DNA of 64,000 bases, taken from the NCBI RefSeq assembly GCF_900258035.1, contig NZ_OGTP01000025.1:1-64000 (forward strand). The letters are read 5' to 3'. The position numbers and the translations under genes are program-made. Position 1 is the first letter of the stretch. Each line of letters begins with the position of its first letter. The notes under the pieces were generated by a model that did no database searches, was not told the origin of the DNA, and saw nothing but the letters and a program-made list of their open reading frames with translations. The DNA comes from Caballeronia novacaledonica (lineage in GTDB: Bacteria > Pseudomonadota > Gammaproteobacteria > Burkholderiales > Burkholderiaceae). Positions 52,689 to 62,197 of this stretch are shown here, in pieces.

Positions 52689-54107
52689 TCAGGCGATGGG
52701 CAGAAACGTTTCCGATGCGGCGTCGTGCACGCGCGGCGCGCTGTGAACGCGCTGGATCGGCGCGCGCGCGACGACTTCGCTCGCGATTGCGTCGACTTCG
52801 CGCAGGAAGGCGCGTGCGTCCCAGTCGAGCGGCCAGCCTTGCCAAAGACGCAGCTTGCCGGCGACGAACACGGCGTCGATCTGGCTGCGATTCGCGAGCC
52901 GCACGAGTTCCCACGTGAGATCCCACGATGGCCGCATCTCGGGCACGTCGAGATCGACGAGCAGGAAGTCCGCCGCCTTGCCCGGCGCGATCTCGCCGAT
53001 GCGCGCGTCCAGGCGCAACGCGTTTGCGCCGCCGCGCAACGCGCGATCGAGCCACAGCTCGCCTCCGCCGCACGACGAATCGCCGGTCGCGAGGCCGAAG
53101 GCGAAACGCTGCGCGGTTTCGGCGGCGTCGATCAGGCGGAACGCGTCGCTGCGCGTGCCGTCCGTGCCGAGACCGAAGCGGATGCCGAGCGCGGCCATCT
53201 GCAACGCGGGCGCGACGGCATTGCCCTTCCACGAACTCGCGACCGGGTTGTAGCTCACGGCCGCGCCGGTTCCGGCCAGCAGGTTCAGCTCCGAAGGCGT
53301 GACGAGCGTTGCATGCGCGATCAGCGTCTGCGGCCCGAGCGCGCCCGCGTAATGCAGATGCTCGATCGGCCGCATCTTGCGTCGCACGATGGAGCGCTCG
53401 ACCGCCGCGAGATGCTCGTTCGCATGCGTCTGAAACACCGCGCCCGCGTCGGCGCAGAGCGCGGCGGCCGTTTGCAGCATGCCGTCCGAGCCGGCTTCCG
53501 GCACCGAGACCGCGAGCGACGGATGCACCAGCGCATGCCCTTCCCAGCGCGCCAGATGCTGCTGCGCACGGACGACGATCGCGGCGCGCGCGCGGGCATC
53601 GATGTCGTCGGCGAGATCGTTGCAGATGAGACCGAGCACGCAACGCACGCCGATTTCCTGCGTGGCCGCGGCGATCGTCGAGGCATCGCCGGCGGCGCGC
53701 GTGCCCGCGTCGCAGACCGTCGTGAAGCCGCCGCGCAGCGCTTCGAGCGCGGCGAGCTTCGCGGACAGATACACGAGGTTTTCGTCGAGACAGTTTTCCA
53801 GCGGCACCCAGATCCGCCGATAAATCTCCGAAGGCTCGCCGAACGCGAGCGCCTTGCCGAACGATTGCGTCAGATGATGATGCGCATCGACGAAACCCGG
53901 CATCACGAGCTTCTCCGGCAGCGCGAGCGGGTTCAGATGCGGATGGCGCGCGATCACTTCATCGGCCGGGCCGACCGCCGTGAACGTGCCGTTCGACACG
54001 ACCACGGCATGGTCGCGCTGCGGGCCGTCGGCGAGCAGCACGTAAGCGGGCAGGAGCAGAAGTTCGTCGTCTTGCAGACGGGCGGGCGCGAGGGAATCGT
54101 TCTTCAT
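52689..54107 (-). CDS. Amidohydrolase/deaminase (8-oxoguanine deaminase or AtzB/TrzN-like)
   Basis: A 472-residue metal-dependent amidohydrolase. It has the HxH strand-1 motif in GFVDAHHHLTQ (near 75), a metal His in FQTHANEHL, a second in LIAHATLV and the catalytic Asp in GLGTDGTRSD. The pattern fits the cytosine/guanine/8-oxoguanine deaminase and triazine hydrolase branch. It lies 9 bp after an NCS2 nucleobase permease, so a purine, pterin or triazine-like ring is the likely substrate. The exact compound cannot be read from sequence. Confidence 0.85.
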   Translation of the reverse strand: MKNDSLAPARLQDDELLLLPAYVLLADGPQRDHAVVVSNGTFTAVGPADEVIARHPHLNPLALPEKLVMPGFVDAHHHLTQSFGKALAFGEPSEIYRRIWVPLENCLDENLVYLSAKLAALEALRGGFTTVCDAGTRAAGDASTIAAATQEIGVRCVLGLICNDLADDIDARARAAIVVRAQQHLARWEGHALVHPSLAVSVPEAGSDGMLQTAAALCADAGAVFQTHANEHLAAVERSIVRRKMRPIEHLHYAGALGPQTLIAHATLVTPSELNLLAGTGAAVSYNPVASSWKGNAVAPALQMAALGIRFGLGTDGTRSDAFRLIDAAETAQRFAFGLATGDSSCGGGELWLDRALRGGANALRLDARIGEIAPGKAADFLLVDLDVPEMRPSWDLTWELVRLANRSQIDAVFVAGKLRLWQGWPLDWDARAFLREVDAIASEVVARAPIQRVHSAPRVHDAASETFLPIA

Positions 54108-54116
54108 GATGGTTTT

Positions 54117-55493
54117 TTAGTGGCAGGAGCGGTTGTCGTTGACGGCGGCTTCGAGATGCGCGGCGGGATCGGCGGCATGGCGTTCGCGCCAGCTCAGGTT
54201 CAGATGCGCGAACAGCGCGTTCACGAGAACGGCGGTGAGCGCGCCCATCGCGAGGCCGTTGCCCAGCACGATCTGCAGGGCGGCCGGAAAGCGGCTGTAC
54301 ACGCCGGGAACGACGATCGGCAGCACGCCCATCGTGAGCGCCGCGGCGAGCGTGTACATGTTGGCGCGCGAGCGCAGCTCGACCTGACGCAGCAGATTGA
54401 TGCCCATCACGCCGATGATCGAGAACACGATGAGCGCCGTGCCGCCCACGACCGGCGCGGGAATCGCGTTCGCGAGCCGGCCGAGCGGCGCGATGAGTGC
54501 GATGACGACGAGCAGCACGCCCGCCGCCGCCGTGACGAAGCGCGAGCGCACGCCCGTCGCCTGCACGATGCCGATGTTCTCGCTGCTCGTGATGATGAGC
54601 GACGTGCCGAACAGGCCGCCCAGCACGGACATCGCCGCATCGCCGCGGATGGTCTTCGGCACTTCGGTCTGCGGATCGATTTCCTTGCCGACCACTTCCG
54701 CGATCGCGACGGTCTGACCGGTGGCTTCGGCCATCGAGATCACGCTGAAAATGAGCAGCGGCAGCGCGGCGAGCACGTCGAAGCGCGGCATGCCGAACGG
54801 CAGCGGCGTGGGCAGCGTGAGAAGCGCGCCGCGCCAGACATCCGCGAAACTCATCAGCCCGAGCGCCCACGCGAGCGCCGCGCCCGCGAGCAGGCCGAGC
54901 AGCACGGCGAGTTGCCCGAGCATCCCCTTGAAGATCTTGGCGAAGAGCACCGTGAAGCCGACCGTCGCGAGCGCAAGCCCGATGCCGAGCGGGTTGCCGA
55001 ACTCCGCCGTGCCCGGCATACCGACGATCACCACGCCGTAAATGCGGATCAGATTGACCGCGACGAGAATCAGCATCGTGCCGATCACGATACGCGGAAA
55101 GAAGCGCAGGCAGCGCGCGAAAACCGGTAGCAGCAGAAAGTAGAACACGCCCGTGAGAATGGTCGCGCCGGCGGCGGTCTGCAGATTCGTCTGCTGCGCG
55201 ATGAGCACGAACAGCACGACCGGCGCGCCGCCCGGCACCATGATGAACGGCAGGCGCGCACCGAATTTGAGCGGCCCGAACGACTGCAACAGCGTGCCGA
55301 GCCCGCAGACGAGAAAGGTCGCGCTGATCAGATCGACGGTGAGCGCGGACGAAAGCCCGAGCGCCTTCGCCACCAGAAACACGGCCGTGATCGGCGAGGC
55401 CGCCACGACGAGGACATGCTGCAAACCGAACAGGATGAGCTTCGCGAGCGGCAGGCGCTCGTCGACTGCGTGAACCGGCGGATGGTGGGCCAT
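54117..55493 (-). CDS. NCS2-family nucleobase permease (xanthine/uracil type)
   Basis: A 458-residue permease with about 14 membrane helices. Family motifs include LFGLQHVLVVAASPITAVFLVA, the helix-8 region ISMAEATGQTVAIAEV and the helix-10 TSSENIGIVQATGV that contacts the base. It opens the catabolic operon. ATG 55493 is preceded by GGAG; a longer frame would run through the operators. Transcription is probably repressed by the divergent LacI-family protein via the two palindromes upstream. Confidence 0.93.
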   Translation of the reverse strand: MAHHPPVHAVDERLPLAKLILFGLQHVLVVAASPITAVFLVAKALGLSSALTVDLISATFLVCGLGTLLQSFGPLKFGARLPFIMVPGGAPVVLFVLIAQQTNLQTAAGATILTGVFYFLLLPVFARCLRFFPRIVIGTMLILVAVNLIRIYGVVIVGMPGTAEFGNPLGIGLALATVGFTVLFAKIFKGMLGQLAVLLGLLAGAALAWALGLMSFADVWRGALLTLPTPLPFGMPRFDVLAALPLLIFSVISMAEATGQTVAIAEVVGKEIDPQTEVPKTIRGDAAMSVLGGLFGTSLIITSSENIGIVQATGVRSRFVTAAAGVLLVVIALIAPLGRLANAIPAPVVGGTALIVFSIIGVMGINLLRQVELRSRANMYTLAAALTMGVLPIVVPGVYSRFPAALQIVLGNGLAMGALTAVLVNALFAHLNLSWRERHAADPAAHLEAAVNDNRSCH

Positions 55494-55521
55494 GACGGAC
55501 GACTCCGGTGGACGTTTATGG

Positions 55522-55543
55522 AATCCCAAATCGATTTGGGATT
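55522..55543. promoter_or_regulatory. LacI-type operator 1 (perfect 22-bp palindrome)
   Basis: A perfect palindrome with the core CAAATCGATTTG and central CG, the usual form of LacI/PurR-family operators. It is about 30 bp upstream of the permease start, where a bound repressor would block that promoter. Confidence 0.85.
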
Positions 55544-55564
55544 GCGACAAAAGAAATGGGCTTC

Positions 55565-55586
55565 TGCCCCAAATCGATTTGTGATC
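55565..55586. promoter_or_regulatory. LacI-type operator 2
   Basis: Carries the same 12-bp core CAAATCGATTTG with imperfect arms. Its centre lies 43 bp from that of operator 1, about four helical turns, so two dimers would bind the same face. It is about 115 bp before the regulator gene and could also serve autoregulation. Confidence 0.8.
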
Positions 55587-55698
55587 GTAGAATGGTGCAT
55601 CGTTTTTTTGCTGTCAAGCAGGGGATTTCACCGAACCGCGCGGTGTTTGATCGGAGGAATCGACGTCGAATCGCCATGCGAAAATCCCGCATCGAAAC

Positions 55699-56769
55699 GT
55701 GAGCACAACGACCATGCAAAGCCCGGCGCCGAACAAGCAGCGGCCCACTATCGCCGATGTGGCGCGCGCCGCGGGCGTCTCCACGACGACCGTCTCGCAC
55801 GCGCTCAACGACAAGGGTTACGTCGATCCGCAAACACGCGAGCGCGTGAAGGAAACGGCGCGCGCGCTCGGCTATCGACCGAGCGTACGGGCGCAGCGGT
55901 TGCGCACGGGCGAGGCGCACACCATCGCACTGATTTCGTCGATGCCCTTCGAAATCGCGGGCGGCGCGTCGAGGCTCGGCTTTCTGATGGAAGTCGCCGC
56001 CGTCGCCGCCGCCGCCGCGCTCACGCGCGGGCTTGCGCTCGTGCTCGTGCCGCCGGTGATGGCGGGACGTCTGCCGCTCGAACAACTCGACATCGACGGC
56101 GCGATCGTCATCGAACCCACGATGGACGACGCCAACGTCGCGCATCTGCAGGATCGCGGCCTGCCGGTGGTCTGTCTCGGACGCCAGCCGGGCAACGATG
56201 CCGTTCCGTTCGTCGACATCCATTCGTCGGCGACCACGGCGTTGCTGCTGAACCATCTCCGCGAGCAGGGCTGCGGCAGGATCGCGCTGCTCATCGGCGC
56301 GCAGCAGCGCAATTCGTACATCGAAGCGCGCGCGAGCTACGAGCGCTTTTGCGCCGCGCACGGCATGACGCCCGTGATCGCGGTCGCCGACGAATCGGGC
56401 GGCGAGGACGCGGGACGCGACGCGTGCACTGCGTTGCTGCGCGATCACCCCGACGTGGACGGGCTGTGCGCGCTCGTCGATGCGTTCGCGGTCGGATCGG
56501 TGCAGGCGATCGCGCAGGCGGGCCAGCGCGTGCCGGAGGACATCAAGGTCGTCACCCGCTACGACGGCACGCGCGCGCGCAGTTGCCGGCCGCCGCTCAC
56601 CGCCGTCGATCTGCATCTCGACGACATGGCGCTGCAAGCGGTCGAGTTGCTGTTCGCGCATCTCGCGAGCAAGGGCGGCGCGCAATCGGTCGTGCCGGCC
56701 TTGCCGAAACTCGTGATGCGCGGATCGTCGGCGTCAGGCGGCGGGGTCCGCATCGCTGATACCCGATGA
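55699..56769 (+). CDS. LacI-family transcriptional repressor
   Basis: A 356-residue LacI/PurR-family regulator. The N-terminal helix-turn-helix and hinge read PTIADVARAAGVSTTTVSHALNDKGYV and RERVKETARALGYRPS, followed by a periplasmic-binding-protein-like effector domain (about 70-345). It is divergent from the permease/amidohydrolase operon with two matching operators between, which makes local repression very likely. The effector is probably the imported ring compound or a product. GTG 55699 or ATG 55714 are both possible starts. Its 3' end overlaps the convergent pyruvate-kinase-like gene by 36 bp. Confidence 0.93.
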   Translation: MSTTTMQSPAPNKQRPTIADVARAAGVSTTTVSHALNDKGYVDPQTRERVKETARALGYRPSVRAQRLRTGEAHTIALISSMPFEIAGGASRLGFLMEVAAVAAAAALTRGLALVLVPPVMAGRLPLEQLDIDGAIVIEPTMDDANVAHLQDRGLPVVCLGRQPGNDAVPFVDIHSSATTALLLNHLREQGCGRIALLIGAQQRNSYIEARASYERFCAAHGMTPVIAVADESGGEDAGRDACTALLRDHPDVDGLCALVDAFAVGSVQAIAQAGQRVPEDIKVVTRYDGTRARSCRPPLTAVDLHLDDMALQAVELLFAHLASKGGAQSVVPALPKLVMRGSSASGGGVRIADTR

Positions 56770-58617
56770 TCGCGGCCGGGATCCCGCCACGTCGAGTCTT
56801 CTCAGCCGCGCGGACTTCTTCGTCTGATGCTCGCCGATCCGGGCGATCACATCGCGAAGAAAACCCAGGGTCTCGACGATATGCGGTCCCTTGTTCAGCA
56901 TGACGGACTCGGCGCGGCCGGCCATCGCCGCGTCGGTGACTTCCGCGCGCGATGCGAGGCCGCCTTTCGCCAGCGATTCGAGCACCTGCGTCGCCCAAAT
57001 GACCGGTACGTGCGCGGCTTCGCATAGCCAGAGCATTTCCTCCTGCACTTCCGACAGCCGTTCGAAACCCACCTCCACGCCCAGGTCGCCACGCGCGATC
57101 ATGACGGCGAGCTTCGGATGGCGCATCGCGCTCAAAAGCAGTTCGGGCAGATTGCCGAACGCGGTGCGCTTTTCGATCTTGAGCACGATTCCGAGCTTCG
57201 CCGCGCCGAGCCGGTCGATCTCGCGCAACAGGTCGTCCACGTCGCCCGGATACTGCACGAACGACATCGCCACCGCGTCCGCGTACTCCGCGACCTGCTC
57301 CAGATGTTCGATGTCCTCGCGCGTCAGCGCGGGAAGCCGCAGTTCCGATTCGGGCAAGTTGATGCCCTTTCCCGCCCTGAGCTTCGTCTTGCTCGCACCC
57401 TGGATCTTCACTCGAAACCGGTCGTCGCCGACGGCGGAGATTTCGCCGCGAATCTTGCCGTCGTCGAACAGGACCGGCTGGCCGGCCCGCACGCTGGCAA
57501 AAACTTCGGACACCGCGCACGAAATCGACGCGGGATGCGACTGGCCGCTTTCGTCGCGCGTTGCGTGGCGGCCGGGCGCGTCGCCGCGCACCACATCCAG
57601 CGTGTCGCCGGCATCGAGTTCGAGAAAGCCGTCGAGCGCCGGCAAGTCGCCTACTCTTGCCTTCGCGATCGTCGAACCGTCGCGCCGGAGTTTGAGCACG
57701 GTTCCGGGCACGACGTACGCGGTCCGGTCCATTTCGCAGAGACATTCGCCGCCGCGTGTCGTACGCACCTCGAGCGTTCGCTTGCGGCCTCGGGCATCGA
57801 CGAAGCGAATCGTGTCGCCGGCGCTTGCCTTTTCGATGAACGCGCCGCCGACCGGAATCGCCGCACCGGTGTCTTTTGCATCGCGCGTCTGCGCGACGAA
57901 TCGCACTTGCGCGGCGCGCGTGACGCGTCCCAACGCATCGCGCGACGGACGACATTTGACGACCGCCGGTCCCGCTTCGATCGGCCCGGTGCGAAGTTTC
58001 GGCCCGGCGAGTTCGCACGAAATCAGGCAGCGTTTCTCTCGGTCGCGATCGGCGTGACGCAACTGCGTCGCCATGCGCCGCCAGGTATCGGGCGTATCGT
58101 GCGCGCAATTGATGCGCATGATGTCCATGCCGGCGTCGATCAGGCTTTGAATCAGTTCGGGGTCGTCGGCGGCGTCGCCGGGCATCGTCACCATGATGCG
58201 GGTTCTGCATGCTTGCGGCGGCGGGCCGAGCACGTCGTCGGCGTGGCGGGCGAGAAGCGTCGCGCCCGAATCGAAAGAAACCGGCCCGGGTTGCAAGACA
58301 TCGTCGGGAACCGGTTCGCCCAGCAAGGTGTGGAGCACCCGCAGCACCGCGTTCAGCGACGCCATCACATGCGCTTCCATTCGTCCCAGCGAGCTGAGTC
58401 CAATGCACGCCAGTTCCTCTTGAAGGGCGCGCACATCGTGCCGTCGCACGGCGAGGTAATGCACGAGATTGATCGCGCTCATGCGCCTGTCGGATGGCAC
58501 CTGCGCGATTTCGGCAGCGAATTCCTGTTCGGCGGCGCGGGCATCGTGCCGCAGTTGTTCCACGCCGACGCGCGCGCGCCGGAGCTGTTCGGTCCACGAA
58601 GTATCGGCTTGCATCAT
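56734..58617 (-). CDS. Pyruvate-kinase-like protein, atypical architecture
   Basis: A 627-residue protein with pyruvate kinase barrel motifs but unusual build. Residues 1-135 are a helical extension. Barrel motifs follow: TMPGDAADDPELIQSLIDAGMDIMRINCAHD, CELAGPKLRTG, then after a long beta-rich insertion (about 235-390) KINLPESELRLPALT-like and MSFVQYPGDVDDL, VLKIEKRTAFGNLPELL, MIARGDLGVEVGFE, WATQVLESLAKGG and AESVMLNKGPHI. The usual C-terminal allosteric domain is missing. The canonical NFSH motif reads NCAH. Proteins of this kind exist in several proteobacteria and their activity is unproven. It starts 15 bp after the Pit transporter stop and is probably co-transcribed with it. Confidence 0.85.
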   Translation of the reverse strand: MMQADTSWTEQLRRARVGVEQLRHDARAAEQEFAAEIAQVPSDRRMSAINLVHYLAVRRHDVRALQEELACIGLSSLGRMEAHVMASLNAVLRVLHTLLGEPVPDDVLQPGPVSFDSGATLLARHADDVLGPPPQACRTRIMVTMPGDAADDPELIQSLIDAGMDIMRINCAHDTPDTWRRMATQLRHADRDREKRCLISCELAGPKLRTGPIEAGPAVVKCRPSRDALGRVTRAAQVRFVAQTRDAKDTGAAIPVGGAFIEKASAGDTIRFVDARGRKRTLEVRTTRGGECLCEMDRTAYVVPGTVLKLRRDGSTIAKARVGDLPALDGFLELDAGDTLDVVRGDAPGRHATRDESGQSHPASISCAVSEVFASVRAGQPVLFDDGKIRGEISAVGDDRFRVKIQGASKTKLRAGKGINLPESELRLPALTREDIEHLEQVAEYADAVAMSFVQYPGDVDDLLREIDRLGAAKLGIVLKIEKRTAFGNLPELLLSAMRHPKLAVMIARGDLGVEVGFERLSEVQEEMLWLCEAAHVPVIWATQVLESLAKGGLASRAEVTDAAMAGRAESVMLNKGPHIVETLGFLRDVIARIGEHQTKKSARLRRLDVAGSRPRSSGISDADPAA

Positions 58618-58632
58618 GTTCGCGCTGCGCGA

Positions 58633-60051
58633 TCAGGAAAGCACATAAAACAGCCCGCCGGCCAGCAGGATCGTGACTGGCAGCGTGACGAGCCACGTCA
58701 ATCCGATGCGAACGAGCACGCCGCCCTGAACGCCTTGTCCGCTTGCGGCCATCGTTCCCGCGATGCCCGAGGTGATGATATGCGTCGTGCTGACAGGCAG
58801 TCCCGTCAGGCCCGCCGTCCCGATCAGCACGGAGCCGACGAGTTCCGAACTCGCGCCTTGTCCCGGCGTCATGTGCTCGCGCCCCAGCCGCTCGCCCAGT
58901 GTGCGGACCACACGCCGATAACCGACCATCGTGCCGACGCCGAGACACACCGCGCTCAGCACGCGCACCCACCACGGCGCATATTCGACCGGCCCGCTCA
59001 TTTCCTTGAGCAACGACGAAGCCTGCTTGCGCTGCGGTTCGGGCACACCCTTTTGCTCGCTGACGTATTTCATTTCCGAGGCCACGTCGTACACGTAGCC
59101 GCGCAATTGCGCCCGCGTCGCGCGTTCGTCGCCCTGGTTCTGGTTCTGATTCTGCTGATGGGAATCGAGCGCGTTGGCTTCGCGCTGCAGGTCCGGCTGT
59201 CCGCGCTGAAGCGCCTGCGCCGCCTTGAGCCCCTGCGCCTTCACATCGTCGCCGTATTGGGAGATCAGCGGTATCGCTTGCGCGCCGTACTCGCTCAACC
59301 GCTTCATCGCTCCGGTCGCCTGGGGATTGAGCGCGTACGTCGCCGGCAGCAGGCCGATGATCGTGAGCATGATGAGACCGATGCTCTTCTGTCCGTCGTT
59401 GGTGCCGTGCGACACGCTGACCGTCGTGCATGTCGTGATCAGGAGCGCGCGCAGCCACCACACCGGCGCCTTACCATCGCGCGGCGGTTCGAGCAGATGG
59501 CCACGTCGCACGATCTTGCGCAGAATCCAGTAAAGGCCGCCCGCGATGACGAATCCCAGCAACGGAGAAATCGCCAGCGCCTTCAGCACGCTGATGATCT
59601 GATGCCAGTCGACGCCCTGCGCAAGATCGCGCGACTTGCGCAGCGCGTCCGACGCCGCCACGCCGATCAACGATCCGATCACACAATGCGAACTGCTGTT
59701 CGGGATCGCGAAGAACCACGTCAGGACGTTCCAGAGCAGCGCCGATGCGAAGATCGACACGAGCATCGGGACCGCGGGCGAGCCATCGGGCGGCGTCAGT
59801 ACGTCGGGCGGCAGAATCCTGACGAGCGCGAATGCCACCGATATCCCGCCGATGAGAACCCCCGCAAGGTTCATGACGCCCGACCAGACGACCGCGGGCA
59901 CCGGCTTGAGCGAATTCGTATAGATGACGGTCGCGACCGCGTTCGAGGAATCGTGGAATCCGTTGCTCGCCTCGAAAGCGAGCACCATGATCAGGCACAC
60001 GATCAGTAAGGCGATGACGATCGTCGATGAAGGAGCGAAGTGAGCGAGCAT
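58633..60051 (-). CDS. Pit-family inorganic phosphate transporter
   Basis: A 472-residue low-affinity phosphate/cation symporter. It carries the two inverted PiT signatures GFHDSSNAVATVIYTNSL (near 35) and SVSHGTNDGQKSIGLIM (near 225), about ten helices, and a long hydrophilic central loop (about 255-365) rich in Gln. ATG 60051 follows GGAA; the upstream extension of the frame has no hydrophobic start. Coupling in one transcript with the pyruvate-kinase-like gene suggests a shared response to phosphate or phosphoenolpyruvate state. Confidence 0.92.
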   Translation of the reverse strand: MLAHFAPSSTIVIALLIVCLIMVLAFEASNGFHDSSNAVATVIYTNSLKPVPAVVWSGVMNLAGVLIGGISVAFALVRILPPDVLTPPDGSPAVPMLVSIFASALLWNVLTWFFAIPNSSSHCVIGSLIGVAASDALRKSRDLAQGVDWHQIISVLKALAISPLLGFVIAGGLYWILRKIVRRGHLLEPPRDGKAPVWWLRALLITTCTTVSVSHGTNDGQKSIGLIMLTIIGLLPATYALNPQATGAMKRLSEYGAQAIPLISQYGDDVKAQGLKAAQALQRGQPDLQREANALDSHQQNQNQNQGDERATRAQLRGYVYDVASEMKYVSEQKGVPEPQRKQASSLLKEMSGPVEYAPWWVRVLSAVCLGVGTMVGYRRVVRTLGERLGREHMTPGQGASSELVGSVLIGTAGLTGLPVSTTHIITSGIAGTMAASGQGVQGGVLVRIGLTWLVTLPVTILLAGGLFYVLS

Positions 60052-60145
60052 GGACGCGTTCCGAAGACGCCACGGCGGTGGCTGCCCCCACATCGCGCCA
60101 GTTACGTGCCCGCGTGCGTGAAATTTTTGTGAACGGCGCTTGGCT

Positions 60146-61561
60146 TCAGTTCGGCTCGGCGCCGGCTGTCGATGTCCTCGCGGCCACGCGAAGCGCGTGT
60201 CTCGCACTGAGCGCGAGCAAGACGCACGACACCGCGTCGAACAGGAACAGCCCTCTCGGCCCGATGAATGTCATGAGCGCGGAAGCCAGCGTCGGTCCCG
60301 TCATGCCTCCGAGTGAAAAAAGCACGAGCAATGTCGCGGACACGGCGACGCGAAGATGCGACTCCGTGCGGTCCTGCACGTGCGACACGATGAGCCCGTA
60401 CTGCGTGAACGTCACGGCGACGTAAGCCAGCGTCGCGCACCATGTGACGATACGGAAGTCGAAGCAGAACAAAATGACGCTGAGTATCGCCGAGACCGAC
60501 GACGTCCATAAGACGAGACGCCTTCGGTCGATGCGGTCCGAGAGCCGGCCCATCGGATATTGAGGCAGCAGCGCGCCGATGAGCGCGACGCCCATGAACG
60601 TCGCGAGTTCTTCCGTCGTGAAGCCGGAGCGTTGCAGATAAACGGGCATCAGCGCGTAGAAGTTGCTGTAGATGAAGCCGGCGAGAATGCAGCCCGGCAC
60701 GCCGAGCGGTGCAAGGGCCATCATTTCGCGAAGGCTTTCGCCCCAGGTTCGCGCGGGCACGCGATCGAGATTCGCGTCGTTGACTTTCGCGGGCCAGCCT
60801 TCCATCAGCGTGACCGGCAGCACCGCCGCGGCGAAGAGCGCCGCGCTGATCGAGAACTGCTGCGCGCCCGACCCCGCCCCGACATTCAACAGAAACTGTC
60901 CGCTGCCGACCGCCAGATAGTTGATGGCCGCATACAGGCCGAACACCTGTCCGCGTTTCTCGTTCTCGACCGTGCCGTTGAGCCAGCTTTCGACTGAGGT
61001 ATAGAGGCCCATGAACGCGACGCCCGTCAGAAGGCGCACGCCGCCGAGCACCCAGGGCGACTGCGCCGCGCCGAAAGCGAGCGCGAGAATCGAGGCCGCC
61101 GCCGAGAACGCGACGAAGGTCCGATGCTGCCCGATGCGGTCGATGAGCCGCCGGTTGATCATGGCGCCCAGGATGAAGCCCGCGTAATAGCTCGACTGAA
61201 TCAGACCGGTGACGAACGTCGAATAGCCCGATTGGAGAATGCGCAGGGGAATCAGCGTCTGAAAAAGGCCATTGCCCGCGACGAGCAACGCAAGTCCGAA
61301 CAGCAGTCCGGCCAGCGCGCGCACGGTGCCGCGCGTGCCGGCACGCGCGTCGTGACCGGGATTCGCCGCCGCCGAGTCCGGCCACGGCGGCGTCTTGCGG
61401 CCCAGCAGCGCCGCTTCGTTCAGCGGCCCGGTGCGGCCGACCGCCGACGCGTCGTGCTCCTCACCGGTTTCGCTACTGTGTGACGCATTTCCGCGTGCTT
61501 CGTCCTCGTGCGCAAGTTGGTTCGCACCGGCGTTCGCTTTCTCTTTTTCGAGATGTGACAT
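60146..61561 (-). CDS. MFS transporter (YcaD/UMF-like)
   Basis: A 471-residue major-facilitator protein. After a hydrophilic N-terminal tail of about 85 residues come 12 helices with the MFS loop-2/3 signature region GAMINRRLIDRIGQHRTFVAF and the second-half YPMGRLSDRIDRRRLVLWTS. The sequence YTSVESWLNGTVENEKRGQVFGLYAA is typical of the YcaD-like group. Substrate unknown. ATG 61561 follows AAGG. It is followed after 94 bp by the Pit gene, on the same strand. Confidence 0.9.
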   Translation of the reverse strand: MSHLEKEKANAGANQLAHEDEARGNASHSSETGEEHDASAVGRTGPLNEAALLGRKTPPWPDSAAANPGHDARAGTRGTVRALAGLLFGLALLVAGNGLFQTLIPLRILQSGYSTFVTGLIQSSYYAGFILGAMINRRLIDRIGQHRTFVAFSAAASILALAFGAAQSPWVLGGVRLLTGVAFMGLYTSVESWLNGTVENEKRGQVFGLYAAINYLAVGSGQFLLNVGAGSGAQQFSISAALFAAAVLPVTLMEGWPAKVNDANLDRVPARTWGESLREMMALAPLGVPGCILAGFIYSNFYALMPVYLQRSGFTTEELATFMGVALIGALLPQYPMGRLSDRIDRRRLVLWTSSVSAILSVILFCFDFRIVTWCATLAYVAVTFTQYGLIVSHVQDRTESHLRVAVSATLLVLFSLGGMTGPTLASALMTFIGPRGLFLFDAVSCVLLALSARHALRVAARTSTAGAEPN

Positions 61562-61653
61562 GACTACCTTGGGTTCGCTCAAGCCCCTACATCATGACAG
61601 AAGCGACCCGGTGCGATCCGGCGGCGCGGCCGTCATCGGCTGAACGAGGCACG

Positions 61654-62163
61654 TTACATCGCGGAGACTTGGCCGGTGCCGTTGCGTTTGGCGAAACAAT
61701 ACGCAGCGACAGCCTGCGTCAGCGCCATGCCTTGCAGTTCCTCCGGCGATGCCAGATGCGCGGCGACGATCTCGCGGTTATCGAGCCGCAACGCGGGCAT
61801 GGCGTCGAGATGCAACTCGAAGAAATGCACGGTGTCTCGTCGTCCGTCCCAGATACCGCTGGCGCTGCCCGCGGCGATCAAGCCATGCGGCGAAAGACCG
61901 ATCTCCTCCTCCATCTCGCGCAGCGCCGCCTGGTGCGGCGTCTCGCCCGCGTGAACGCTGCCGCCGGGGAAGTTCCATTCGGACCGGTACGACGACTTCA
62001 GGAGCAGAAGCGCCTGCCCGACGTAGATGGCGATCAACGCGCCTTCATGATGAGGCCGTCGAAGAGTCCACCATGCGCGAGCGAGCGGGAATGCGACGCG
62101 AAACATCACGCGCCAGACAGAATCGATGAGCCTGCCCGGTCGCGCTTGCTCGATGCTCGGCAT
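61654..62163 (-). CDS. Nudix hydrolase
   Basis: A 169-residue protein with a complete Nudix box, G-x5-E-x7-REMEEEIGL, at about 68-90 (GSVHAGE to EIGL). It hydrolyses a nucleoside diphosphate linked to another group. The substrate cannot be told. It lies between the MFS gene and the chemoreceptor, all on the minus strand. Confidence 0.92.
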   Translation of the reverse strand: MPSIEQARPGRLIDSVWRVMFRVAFPLARAWWTLRRPHHEGALIAIYVGQALLLLKSSYRSEWNFPGGSVHAGETPHQAALREMEEEIGLSPHGLIAAGSASGIWDGRRDTVHFFELHLDAMPALRLDNREIVAAHLASPEELQGMALTQAVAAYCFAKRNGTGQVSAM

Positions 62164-62197
62164 GAATGCCCTCCTTGGGTTTTATCGGTGCCACGAA

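Noticed and set aside
57118..60009. A 963-codon plus-strand frame opposite the pyruvate-kinase-like and Pit genes
   Set aside because: Shadow composition, and the opposite strand has conserved family motifs throughout.
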